Source: a virus
Length of the DNA: 35,313 bases
Virus record (IMG/VR): IMGVR_UViG_3300047470_000206
Coordinates: 1 to 35,313 of that record
Strand: one strand, 5' to 3'
Shown here: positions 27,696 through 34,316 of the stretch, piece by piece
Position numbering within the stretch: position 1 is the stretch's first letter
Layout: each line of letters begins with the position of its first letter
Translations under genes and position numbers: made by a program
Notes under the pieces: generated by a model
Told to the model about the DNA's origin: nothing
What the model saw: only the letters and a program-made list of their open reading frames with translations
The model's database searches: none

Positions 27696-27920
27696 TCAGC
27701 GGTCGCTGTAGAGGTGGTCAGCCAGCCACACGACGCCGGCAACCGCACACACCTGGCCCGCACGTGTGTGCAGACTCCGCTTCCTCGCTCCCAGAACGAA
27801 GCGCAGGTGAGCAGACAGCGGGGCGTCAGGATGACCGCCACGCAGGGCGATGCGCTCCGCGGCCGTGAAGTACAGCGCCCAACCGGTCCAGACGACGGCC
27901 CACTTGGCGCGGGGGCTCAC
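27696..27920 (-). CDS. Small membrane-associated protein, 74 aa
   Basis: Begins MSPRAKWAVVWTGWALYFTA (hydrophobic helix, residues 7-22), then ERIALRGGHPDAPLSAHLRF and a second hydrophobic segment AGQVCAVAGVVWLADHL. I recall similar proteins in actinophages as putative membrane proteins. GTG start overlaps the upstream stop (GTGA). Function unknown. Confidence 0.7.
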   Translation of the reverse strand: MSPRAKWAVVWTGWALYFTAAERIALRGGHPDAPLSAHLRFVLGARKRSLHTRAGQVCAVAGVVWLADHLYSDR

Positions 27921-28264
27921 AGCGTCGTCCGCTCCGGGTTCGCGGTCGCGCTAGTCGACTGACGCGCCTTCGCCAGTTCCGCCTTCAGGCGCCGGATCGT
28001 GGCGTCCCGCAGCTCCAGGGCCTCCGTCGCGTACTGCGCTTCCGTGCCGGATCGGCGTCGGGCGGAGAGCCAGGCGGTCCGGTATCGGTTGCACTCCGCC
28101 AAAGAAGCGTTCAGACGATGTCCGTTCGCCGTCGCCCACTCCTCGAAGTACGAAGAATCTGCCTTCGCCTCTTTGAGGGCGTCCTCCGCGGTGACGAGCC
28201 GATCCGCCAGAGCCTTTGCCGACCACTCGCAGTAGTCGTTGTACCGCTCGTCACGCGACGCCAT
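27917..28264 (-). CDS. Coiled-coil protein, 115 aa
   Basis: Nearly all helix: ALADRLVTAEDALKEAKADS, then EALELRDATIRRLKAELAKA. The last 15 codons contain the operator palindrome (27948-27967), so this site doubles as coding sequence ending in SATANPERTTL. ATG 28264. Function unknown. Confidence 0.72.
   Translation of the reverse strand: MASRDERYNDYCEWSAKALADRLVTAEDALKEAKADSSYFEEWATANGHRLNASLAECNRYRTAWLSARRRSGTEAQYATEALELRDATIRRLKAELAKARQSTSATANPERTTL
27948..27967. promoter_or_regulatory. Operator palindrome inside a coding sequence
   Basis: GCGCTAGTCGACTGACGCGC, the same core as the intergenic operators, lies within the 3' end of the 27917-28264 gene and about 30 bp upstream of the 27696-27920 start. 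Confidence 0.6.
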
Positions 28265-28751
28265 GGAGCAGCCTCCACAGGTCCCCCGGCGTCACGTCGC
28301 CCGGGATCCGGCCGTCGTCGAAGAGGTGCACGCCGGCACGGAGGTAGGCCTCGTCGACGAGCTGCGAACAGATCATGTGACCCGTGTCCGCCACGAAGTC
28401 GCGGACCCATGAAGGCCTCACGTGGAAGCGCGCGAGGGCAAGGGAACCGTAGTCCGCGAACGAGTACGGCGTCCCGACGAGGCTGAGGGCATTCGACGTG
28501 ATGGCCGTACGCATCCGATCGTCCAGCGGGATCTTCCCCGTCGACCAGACGACCGGCTCCGGGGCGTAGCTCAGGGGTACGTACTGTGCCCCGCCGGGCA
28601 TGGCCTGGACGATCCATCCTTCGCCGACGTACACGAACGCGTGCTCCACGGGCGCGCCGTCGCCGTTCAGCCACTGGCCGACCTTGATACCAGCGCCGAC
28701 GGCGCCGGAGATCTTCGTCAGGGCGAAGTCTCCGGGCATGGGGTTACTCAT
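28251..28751 (-). CDS. Permuted papain-like (YiiX/NlpC-type) amidase
   Basis: A 166-aa protein with MPGDFALTK near the N-terminus, the catalytic-type HAFVYVGEG (H37) and, 90 residues later, ICSQLVDEAYLRAG (C128). This His-before-Cys order with YSFADYG in between is typical of permuted papain-fold amidases (DUF830/YiiX-type) found in phages and bacteria; a peptidoglycan or small amide substrate is possible. ATG 28751 overlaps the upstream gene by 8 bases. No signal peptide. Confidence 0.78.
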   Translation of the reverse strand: MSNPMPGDFALTKISGAVGAGIKVGQWLNGDGAPVEHAFVYVGEGWIVQAMPGGAQYVPLSYAPEPVVWSTGKIPLDDRMRTAITSNALSLVGTPYSFADYGSLALARFHVRPSWVRDFVADTGHMICSQLVDEAYLRAGVHLFDDGRIPGDVTPGDLWRLLHGVA

Positions 28752-29250
28752 GCGGGAATGCCTCCTTCATCGCTGTCGCTCCGTCGATCTCGCCGGAGGC
28801 GAGTTGCTTGATGGCGTGCGCGGTGTGCCAGGCGTCGCCCGGGAGCATGTCCTCCAGGGCGGACGCGATGGCGGCGATGTACGGGCCGATCTGCTCCTGC
28901 CGTCGGTGCAGTGCGTCCGTCACGTCCAGTTCGCGGTACGTCAGGATGTCGCCGGACGTCATGACGCGGGCCATGCGGTCGCGCTGTGCCTTCACGCGGG
29001 CGATGTGGCGGACGAGGGCGCGGTTCTTCTCCTGCTCCTGATTCCGCTGCCACAGCCACAGAGACGCCATGCGGTCGTTGTGACTTCGTGGACCGCACGT
29101 CAGGCACCACGCGGACCGCTGATGACCGGGCCACTCCTCGAACTCCAGGCGGTCCTTCCGGCGTCGGCATCGAACACACAGGAGCGTGTTCCTCCCGCCC
29201 GGGTGATCGGCGTCGAACTTCCGACGGATGGCCTCAGCCAGGGATACCAC
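28744..29250 (-). CDS. CxxC-containing protein, 168 aa
   Basis: Residues 21-54 hold a zinc-finger pattern (LLCVRCRRRKDR, then AWCLTCGPRSHN). The middle is a charged helix (LWLWQRNQEQEKNRALVRHI) and the C-terminus another helical unit (AIASALEDMLPGDAWHTAHA). Start GTG 29250 behind GGAGGCCGCGA overlaps the previous gene. It may be a nucleic-acid-binding protein; no family recognised. Confidence 0.7.
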   Translation of the reverse strand: MVSLAEAIRRKFDADHPGGRNTLLCVRCRRRKDRLEFEEWPGHQRSAWCLTCGPRSHNDRMASLWLWQRNQEQEKNRALVRHIARVKAQRDRMARVMTSGDILTYRELDVTDALHRRQEQIGPYIAAIASALEDMLPGDAWHTAHAIKQLASGEIDGATAMKEAFPHE

Positions 29251-29596
29251 TCGCGGCCTCCATCTTCTTCCGCGCCCGCTCGCAGAACGACGCAGGCACA
29301 AGCCGACCGGCGTCGAAGTCGCTGCAGGTGTCGCAGACTTCCGCCGGGACGGTGTGCCTGTCCTCGCGCTCCGTTCGGTACAGGGTCGGGCTGTGGTCGC
29401 CCGCCTCCGACAAGAGCCAGAAGTCCCCGATCGTCGCGGAGGACAGTTCAGCGCCGAACCCCTTGTCCGCCCACTCGTTCCGGAGCCGCCGCGCCTCGTC
29501 GACGTCTACCGTGTAGAAGTTCCCGACATCGAAGTCCCCGCGGACCTCCCCGGGCGGGACGACCTTGACCCGGTAGAGCCACGTCGGGCCGTTCAC
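29234..29596 (-). CDS. Hypothetical protein, 120 aa
   Basis: The GTG start (29594-29596) overlaps the stop of the upstream gene (GTGA); longer frames are rejected. It begins MNGPTWLYRVKVVPPGEVRG and has a beta-rich core, then CDTCSDF (a possible metal pair) near residue 87 and a final helix FCERARKKMEAASG. Function unknown. Confidence 0.68.
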   Translation of the reverse strand: MNGPTWLYRVKVVPPGEVRGDFDVGNFYTVDVDEARRLRNEWADKGFGAELSSATIGDFWLLSEAGDHSPTLYRTEREDRHTVPAEVCDTCSDFDAGRLVPASFCERARKKMEAASGIPG

Positions 29597-29895
29597 GGGC
29601 GTCCGCCCTTCGGATCGTGGTCTCCGACGAGATCCGACAGGGCTGCGTACTTCTCCCGCTGCTGTGCACGCTCCTCGACGGTCCGGTGTGCTCGCTGACA
29701 CGCGGCGACAACGGCGTCAGTCATGTCGTCGTGGCGCTCCTCCAGGACGTGCACCTCCGCGACGAGCCGGGATCCGAATCGCCGTTGCTCGCGGATCTCC
29801 AGCTTGTAGCCGACGTGGATGGACTCCCGTAAGCGGTAGAACCAGCCGTCGGGAAGCGCAGGGGCGCCGGCCAGGAGGAGTTGGCCCATGCTCAT
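29593..29895 (-). CDS. Hypothetical protein, 100 aa
   Basis: MSMGQLLLAGAPALPDGWFY, then KLEIREQRRFGSRLVAEVHV and a helical, Gln/Arg-rich end. ATG at 29893-29895 overlaps the previous stop; the nearby ATG 6 bases later is possible. Function unknown. Confidence 0.68.
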   Translation of the reverse strand: MSMGQLLLAGAPALPDGWFYRLRESIHVGYKLEIREQRRFGSRLVAEVHVLEERHDDMTDAVVAACQRAHRTVEERAQQREKYAALSDLVGDHDPKGGRP

Positions 29896-30221
29896 TCGGC
29901 GGCCTTCCTGTCGATCGCCTCAACGATCTTCACGCCGACGGCTATCGCCTGGATCAGCTCCGCACGGAGCTTGACTGGGTCGGTCTCCGCCATGGCCTCG
30001 TAGACCTCCTCCAGGAAGACGTGACGGAACGTCCCACGCCCAGCGGCAAACGCCTCGTCGCACTCGGTCCGGCTGACGTCGGCCATGGCCTGAAGCCACT
30101 CGTCACCCGTGCCGTACGGGAGGTTCTGGACACCGAACTTGGCGTCTTGCGCCGCGCGCTCCTCGGCGATGTCCTCAAAGATGTCGAGTCGCTTCAGTAC
30201 TTCTCGCCCGATGACGCTCAC
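29892..30221 (-). CDS. MazG-like all-helical protein, 109 aa
   Basis: Starts MSVIGREVLKRLDIFEDIAE with ERAAQDAKFGVQNLPYGTG following, a motif seen in phage proteins, then FLEEVYEAMAETDP and ELIQAIAVGVKIVEAIDRKA. The EE-x-x-E-A helix and the repeated acidic helices recall MazG-type NTP pyrophosphohydrolases, which may prune unusual nucleotides. The metal-binding pattern is incomplete from the sequence alone. GTG start overlaps the upstream stop. Confidence 0.65.
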   Translation of the reverse strand: MSVIGREVLKRLDIFEDIAEERAAQDAKFGVQNLPYGTGDEWLQAMADVSRTECDEAFAAGRGTFRHVFLEEVYEAMAETDPVKLRAELIQAIAVGVKIVEAIDRKAAE

Positions 30222-30439
30222 TTCCCGCCACCTCCAATCGCCGACAGCGCCGCGCAGAGCCACGAGCCCGCGGCCTGCTCAGCCATCGTCGGAGACCAGC
30301 CACGGGCCTCCAGGTCCCGCTTCATGCCGTCGGCTGCGTCGTAGATGGGCTCCAGGATGCCGGCCATGTCGAGCATGGCGACGGTGATCTCTGCCTTCAG
30401 ATCCTCCGGCGTGGGCGGCTGTTGCGGTGTGCCGAACAT
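30218..30439 (-). CDS. Hypothetical protein, 73 aa
   Basis: MFGTPQQPPTPEDLKAEITV, a short Pro-rich start followed by helices (MLDMAGILEPIYDAADGMKR) and a Gly-rich end. ATG 30439 overlaps the upstream stop (TGATG). Function unknown. Confidence 0.68.
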   Translation of the reverse strand: MFGTPQQPPTPEDLKAEITVAMLDMAGILEPIYDAADGMKRDLEARGWSPTMAEQAAGSWLCAALSAIGGGGK

Positions 30440-30636
30440 CAGATCTCCTCTGCGGTCACTCGTATGCGGAACGTCCGGAGGTTGTCCGGGAACGGGTCGC
30501 ACGTCTCGACGCCGACGGTCATCGCGTCGCCGTCGACCTCGTGGACGCGCACGCGGAGCTGCGGGCCGCTCTCCGGGGTGAAGTAGCCATTCAGCCACTC
30601 CGACAAGGTGTCGACGGCCATGCCTGCGACGTCCAT
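30439..30636 (-). CDS. Hypothetical protein, 65 aa
   Basis: MDVAGMAVDTLSEWLNGYFT, then a beta-strand end (LRVRVHEVDGDAMTVGVETC). ATG 30636 overlaps the upstream stop (TGATG); an earlier in-frame ATG at 30660 is less likely. Function unknown. Confidence 0.65.
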   Translation of the reverse strand: MDVAGMAVDTLSEWLNGYFTPESGPQLRVRVHEVDGDAMTVGVETCDPFPDNLRTFRIRVTAEEI

Positions 30637-30857
30637 CAGGGCGCCTCGCTGACTAGCCACTCCGACATGCCGTACCAGTTGCCGTCGTTCCCCTGCGAGC
30701 TGACGTCGCCGAAGAACTTGCGCTGCTTCTCCGCCAGCTCGTACGCCTGCGCCCGGAGGAGGTCGTCCAGCAGCTCCGACAGCTCGTCGTGACCCTCGTA
30801 CATGCGGTCCATGGCGGTGTGGATGCTGGCGCGCTCTTCCTCTACGGACCGCTTCAC
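30636..30857 (-). CDS. Helical hypothetical protein, 73 aa
   Basis: MKRSVEEERASIHTAMDRMY then ELSELLDDLLRAQAYELAEK, an amphipathic helical bundle or coiled coil. GTG start overlaps the upstream stop (GTGA). Function unknown. Confidence 0.68.
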   Translation of the reverse strand: MKRSVEEERASIHTAMDRMYEGHDELSELLDDLLRAQAYELAEKQRKFFGDVSSQGNDGNWYGMSEWLVSEAP

Positions 30858-31027
30858 GCCGCGACCTCCATCCGCTCGCGCAGGGCCGCGAAGTCGTCGA
30901 CGGACATGGTGACCGTGGCTGTGGTTTCGCCCTTCGCGTCCTGGACGTTCAGGTCGTAGCCGGAGTCGACTGGCGTGACAGCGACCTTCCCGCCGTCGAC
31001 GGTGTGGATGGTGAACGATCGGATCAT
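30854..31027 (-). CDS. Small beta-rich protein, 57 aa
   Basis: A short ORF: MIRSFTIHTVDGGKVAVTPV, then TTATVTMSVDDFAALRERME. ATG 31027 with GGGAGATTCAC; its stop overlaps the next start (GTGA). First gene after a hairpin terminator. Function unknown. Confidence 0.68.
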   Translation of the reverse strand: MIRSFTIHTVDGGKVAVTPVDSGYDLNVQDAKGETTATVTMSVDDFAALRERMEVAA

Positions 31028-31108
31028 GTGAATCTCCCTTCCGCCCCTTGCAGCGGCCTACGAAGGGCCAGACAGCGGGCGGGAATGAACTTCTTTCGAC
31101 ACGCCGAA

Positions 31109-31137
31109 AGCCCCCGGCGCCGTGGCTACCGGGGGCT
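31109..31137 (-). terminator. Intra-cluster terminator
   Basis: AGCCCCCGG (31109-31117) pairs with CCGGGGGCT (31129-31137), followed on the minus strand by TTTCG. It ends the run from 32649 to 31158. The rest of 31028-31157 has no gene or clear promoter. Confidence 0.75.
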
Positions 31138-31157
31138 GACGTGTGTGACTCGCGTGG

Positions 31158-31328
31158 CTACTGCGGGACGTCGATCGAGACCCAGCGCACAGCCCCGTTC
31201 CCGGGCTCGTACTGGTTCAGTTCCAGGGTGCGGATCGGGGTGTCGTCCCCGTCGTCCAGGTCGAAGCCGTCCGCGTGGGCGGCCTTGATGGCGGCTTCGA
31301 TGGCTGCCGCGTGCTCTTCCAACGTCAT
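31158..31328 (-). CDS. Hypothetical protein, 56 aa
   Basis: MTLEEHAAAIEAAIKAAHAD, an amphipathic helix, then an acidic stretch and a strand-rich end (RWVSIDVPQ). ATG 31328 overlaps the upstream stop (ATGA). Function unknown. Confidence 0.65.
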   Translation of the reverse strand: MTLEEHAAAIEAAIKAAHADGFDLDDGDDTPIRTLELNQYEPGNGAVRWVSIDVPQ

Positions 31329-31675
31329 GCCTCGTCCGCCTCGTTCTCGTAGGAGCACACGGTGTTGCGCTGGTACGCGTCCAGCTCCTCAATGAAGCTG
31401 GGGAAGTCGCCCCACCTGCCGTACTCGAAGTCGACGGCGCCGGAAGCTGTCATGATCTTCGCCTGAAGAATGAAGTCGTCCTCCCGCGTCCAACTGGAGT
31501 AGCAACCGCACTCCCAGTCAGCGTCGGCAGTGACGATGCTCAGGGCCTCGCGCGGTCCGTGCTCGTCGACGGAGTACCTGACGAACGCCTGGTAGTTGTT
31601 CGGGTCGCTGCTGCGCTCCAGCCACTTATCGATCAGCCACGACGACACGAGGTCGTCCACGTCGATGCCGCTCAT
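31325..31675 (-). CDS. Hypothetical protein, 116 aa
   Basis: MSGIDVDDLVSSWLIDKWLE, then a mostly beta fold (AFVRYSVDEHGPREALSIVT; CGCYSSWTREDDFILQAKIM) and a helical end. Aromatic and acidic. ATG 31675 is served by GGAGGACGGG located next to the stop of the 24-aa gene. Function unknown. Confidence 0.7.
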   Translation of the reverse strand: MSGIDVDDLVSSWLIDKWLERSSDPNNYQAFVRYSVDEHGPREALSIVTADADWECGCYSSWTREDDFILQAKIMTASGAVDFEYGRWGDFPSFIEELDAYQRNTVCSYENEADEA

Positions 31676-31684
31676 CCCGTCCTC

Positions 31685-31759
31685 CTACTTGTGGGCCTTC
31701 GAGCCGCACTTACGGCCACAGACCCAGCAGTAATCCGGGTCGCGCTGGTCGTCGGCCAC
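31685..31759 (-). CDS. Cys-rich microprotein, 24 aa
   Basis: MADDQRDPDYCWVCGRKCGS..., three cysteines and a histidine in 24 residues, like a zinc knuckle. GTG start just after the upstream stop, stop codon just before the ribosome site of the next gene. Fits the compact layout but is short; it may be a real microprotein. Confidence 0.5.
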   Translation of the reverse strand: MADDQRDPDYCWVCGRKCGSKAHK

Positions 31760-31762
31760 GCC

Positions 31763-31981
31763 TCACACCTTCCGGCTGCGGGACTTCTTGGCCGGCGTCT
31801 TGTAGACCGGTCGCACGATGCGCGGCGTCGGCTTGCTGGTCTTCGGTGCGTGGTAGTGGTCGATGTCGATCTCGATGCCACCGGACGGGGCCTGAGCCGA
31901 CCCTCCTCCGCAGGCCACGGCAACGCCTACGAGCAGGAAGACCGCGATCACACCCGCGATGACGTAGTTGGGGATCTTCAC
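31763..31981 (-). CDS. Exported or lipoprotein-like small protein, 72 aa
   Basis: Starts MKIPNYVIAGVIAVFLLVGV followed by AVACGGGS: a signal peptide with a possible lipobox (Cys at about residue 24), then a polar, Lys/Pro/His-rich outer region ending in a basic tail. GTG start overlaps the upstream RNA ligase stop. A surface-exposed lipoprotein encoded by a temperate phage could affect superinfection, which is speculation. Confidence 0.68.
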   Translation of the reverse strand: MKIPNYVIAGVIAVFLLVGVAVACGGGSAQAPSGGIEIDIDHYHAPKTSKPTPRIVRPVYKTPAKKSRSRKV

Positions 31982-32649
31982 GCGGCGTCCTCCCACTTGC
32001 CGGCGTCGCGCCGGACGTCCAGGCTGTGAACGTTGCCCACGGGCGTGTCAGTGGTGACCTTGAAGACCTGGCGCGACGCCACGTGGAAGACGCAGACGCC
32101 CTCCGGGTTCATGAAGCCGGGGGCCGCCACCGACCCGTTCTCCTTCAGGTCGTCGACGGCCTCCCAGATCGCGGCCTCGCTGAACTGGCCGTGATAGAGG
32201 ACGGGGACGGCGTCGATCTCCGCGCCCAGCGTCGCGCCCGACGCGCGAGACTGCATGGAGCTGCCGAGCACGGCGTCCACCTTCGCCCAGCGGTCCGTGT
32301 TGAAGATGCTGAACCGCTTCGAGTCCTGGCCGTAGCGTCGCTGGATCCCGGCGCCCCACCACTCGCCGTAGTGCGTCCCGGGGCCCAGGATGTAGGCCAG
32401 ATCCCCGGCGTTGGCGTGGACCCACGTCGCGAACCCGTAGTTGTCGGAGTCCGGCGTGATCAGACGGTTCCGGGACTGGGCGGCGATCCGGCCGTCCTCC
32501 TCGATGTGGATCGCGGCGTTCGTGCCGTCGATCTTCTCCGTGATGATGATGTCGCGGAACAGTCGCGGCGTCTTCGGCCACGGCTGGAAGGTGAACCCGT
32601 GCAGCAACGCGCGCTCTTCGCGCTGCTCCGCCTTCTCCTGCAAAGACAT
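31978..32649 (-). CDS. RNA ligase (Rnl2-type)
   Basis: A 223-aa ATP-dependent RNA ligase. Motif I is EKIDGTNAAI with K39 as the lysine that carries AMP, motif III is GEWWG (95-99), motif IIIa is FSIFN (113-117), motif IV is EGVCVFH (183-189) and motif V is FKVT (196-199). All core motifs are present. Phage RNA ligases commonly repair tRNAs cut by host anticodon nucleases, which fits the phage-encoded tRNAs. ATG 32649 with GGGGAGAGC. Followed by the lipoprotein gene with overlapping codons. Confidence 0.9.
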   Translation of the reverse strand: MSLQEKAEQREERALLHGFTFQPWPKTPRLFRDIIITEKIDGTNAAIHIEEDGRIAAQSRNRLITPDSDNYGFATWVHANAGDLAYILGPGTHYGEWWGAGIQRRYGQDSKRFSIFNTDRWAKVDAVLGSSMQSRASGATLGAEIDAVPVLYHGQFSEAAIWEAVDDLKENGSVAAPGFMNPEGVCVFHVASRQVFKVTTDTPVGNVHSLDVRRDAGKWEDAA

Positions 32650-32677
32650 GCTCTCCCCTTCGTGTGCATGCGAAAGA

Positions 32678-32704
32678 GCGGGGACGCCCTCACTGCGTCC
32701 CCGC
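32678..32704 (-). terminator. Terminator with AGTGAGG loop
   Basis: GCGGGGACGC (32678-32687) pairs with GCGTCCCCGC (32695-32704); the loop on the minus strand is exactly AGTGAGG. It separates the RNA ligase gene from 32721-33005. Confidence 0.8.
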
Positions 32705-32720
32705 CCGTGTGTGCCTCGCG

Positions 32721-33005
32721 TTACTTCTGGTGAATGGCTCCGGCCACAGAGCTGACGGCCAGGACGAGCAGGAGGGCTGCACCGAAGCTGATCGTCGGCA
32801 CAGCCAGGACGGCACCGTGAAGCACGCCGACTCCCAGCATGATCAGCCACGCGCGCAGCGGGAGAAGGGCCAGCTCGGTCAGGAACTCCGTGCATGCCTT
32901 CGTGGCGGCCTGCTTGCGCTGCTCTTCCGCCAGCTCCTCCGCAGCCTTCATCTGATTGGCCAGCCCCAGCAGCCCCGTCATGGTCGGCGTCTTGGACATG
33001 TTCAC
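32721..33005 (-). CDS. Two-span membrane protein, 94 aa
   Basis: A helical N-terminus (LLGLANQMKAAEELAEEQRK), then two hydrophobic segments (about 50-66 and 70-90: WLIMLGVGVLHGAVLAVPTI and FGAALLLVLAVSSVAGAI). The GTG start overlaps the upstream stop. A holin-like or superinfection role is possible but unsupported, and no lysis genes are near. Confidence 0.7.
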   Translation of the reverse strand: MNMSKTPTMTGLLGLANQMKAAEELAEEQRKQAATKACTEFLTELALLPLRAWLIMLGVGVLHGAVLAVPTISFGAALLLVLAVSSVAGAIHQK

Positions 33006-33304
33006 GCGCTCTCCCCCTTCAGGGCAGTGATCTCGTTGGCCTGGCGGACGACGGTCGCCCTCAGCTCGTCGACGTCCCAGCGATCGCGGTCGTCGGTCAG
33101 GCGTCGAATATCCGCGCGGGCCTCGTCCAGAGCCCGAGCCTGCTCCGCCTTCTCAGCGTCGCCAGCCTGGATCACCTTCACCAGCTCGTCGAAGTCCTGG
33201 CGGTTGACGACGACCGACATCTGTGCGCCGCCTCGCAGTTGCCAGCGAGCGTCGTCGGGAAGGTCGATGCGCACCTTCCCGGCTACCGTGTAGCGCGCCC
33301 TCAC
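33002..33304 (-). CDS. Coiled-coil hypothetical protein, 100 aa
   Basis: The N-terminal third is beta (MRARYTVAGKVRIDLPDDAR). The rest is a long charged helix (ELVKVIQAGDAEKAEQARAL, then LRATVVRQANEITALKGE) suited to a coiled coil. The GTG start overlaps the stop of the RecB-like nuclease gene, so it may be its partner. Unconfirmed. Confidence 0.7.
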   Translation of the reverse strand: MRARYTVAGKVRIDLPDDARWQLRGGAQMSVVVNRQDFDELVKVIQAGDAEKAEQARALDEARADIRRLTDDRDRWDVDELRATVVRQANEITALKGESA

Positions 33305-34104
33305 GCCGCCCTCCGCTGTGTTCCCGTCTGGACCTCGCCGCCGGACGCGATGGGCTTACCAACGACCTTCTTCTTTCCGTCGGCCTCCCAGTCGAAGACC
33401 TCACGCAGTGCCAGGAAGGCGCCGTAGACGGCCTCCCCGCACTCCACGGGGACGAACTGCCATCCCTCGGGCCTCACGTGGAGGACGGCCCCTCCATGCA
33501 TCGCAGGGACGGCGACGGACTCCCCGTCCTCCGACCGGATGATCCGGTCGGCGTAGCGGTAGGCGGAGAGCTGCAGCGCCACGGAGTCGTACACGGCCTT
33601 CGACGTCTTCCAGTCCAGGACGACGATCTCTCCGTCAACGCGCGCAATGGCGTCGAAGCTGCCGGCGTACTGGTGAGCGTCGCTCCAGACCGTCTCCTCC
33701 AGGTGCAGGAACTCCGGCTGAATCGTCTGAAGGAACTCGTCGAACCAGCGGACGTGAGGCTTGATGTCCACGTGGACATGGCGGGGATTGATGTAGTCCC
33801 CGCGCGCCTGGCGCTCGAACATGTCGTGCGCGGCGCTGCCGAGATCGCTCGCCGCCTTCGACTTCCTCCGGTGCGCGCCCTTCAGGTAGTCGACGGCGCC
33901 GGCCGGATCGCGCTGGACGAGCTTGCTGACGATGTCCCAGTTGGTTACGGCGGCCTCCGCCGACTCCTTCGCCGCCCAGTACGTCAGGAAGTCCTTCGGG
34001 AGCATGCCGACGACGCTGGTCACACCCGGGACTTTGATCCGGGCATCGTCGGGGTTCACGTAGAAGCGGCTTCCGCCGCGTTTGATCGTGCTGACTCCGG
34101 CCAC
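33301..34104 (-). CDS. RecB/Cas4-type PD-(D/E)XK exonuclease
   Basis: A 267-aa nuclease of the phage recombination type. H93 lies in GSAAHDMFE, E137 in LEETVW, D151 in AGSFDAIARV, D164-W-K166 in VLDWKTSKA, and Q178/Y182 in ALQLSAYRYA: the full RecB-family motif series. Such enzymes trim DNA ends for single-strand annealing or replication restart. GTG start 34104 behind GAGGAGG. Transcribed by a class II promoter 39 bp upstream, so probably co-induced with the sigma factor and the directionality factor. Confidence 0.87.
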   Translation of the reverse strand: MAGVSTIKRGGSRFYVNPDDARIKVPGVTSVVGMLPKDFLTYWAAKESAEAAVTNWDIVSKLVQRDPAGAVDYLKGAHRRKSKAASDLGSAAHDMFERQARGDYINPRHVHVDIKPHVRWFDEFLQTIQPEFLHLEETVWSDAHQYAGSFDAIARVDGEIVVLDWKTSKAVYDSVALQLSAYRYADRIIRSEDGESVAVPAMHGGAVLHVRPEGWQFVPVECGEAVYGAFLALREVFDWEADGKKKVVGKPIASGGEVQTGTQRRAA

Positions 34105-34142
34105 TAGGGGCCCTCCTCGTCGCTGTACTTGCTGACAGAGGA

Positions 34143-34171
34143 GTTATGGGTACGGGGTGGCCAGTTGTGAG
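34143..34171 (-). promoter_or_regulatory. Class II promoter of the RecB-like nuclease gene
   Basis: CTCACA (34166-34171), 17-base spacer, CATAAC (34143-34148), context TACCCATAAC, ahead of the GAGGAGG ribosome site. It shares GGCCCTCACA upstream with the 27.65 kb copy. Confidence 0.7.
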
Positions 34172-34231
34172 GGCCGACGTCGGTGAATCTTCCGTCCGCC
34201 GCCCCGCAGTCGAACCAGGGGCCAAAGTGCC

Positions 34232-34298
34232 AAACTAACCCCTAATTTCTATCTCTTCTAACGCGTGTTAAGAGAGACTGAAAATAGGGGTCTAGTTT
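34232..34298. repeat. AT-rich palindrome, copy 2 (inverted)
   Basis: The same element as 2053-2118 but in the opposite orientation. Arms AAACTAACCCCTA and TAGGGGTCTAGTTT surround a near-palindromic TAACGCGTGTTA. It lies between the RecB-like nuclease promoter and the terminator of 34360-35058. Nothing coding is seen in 34172-34359. Confidence 0.8.
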
Positions 34299-34316
34299 GC
34301 ACCTTTGACACAGCAG

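Noticed and set aside
2053-34298. The two AT-rich palindromes as attL and attR of an integrated prophage
   Set aside because: attL and attR should be in the same orientation with a common core; these are inverted and each is a complete palindrome.
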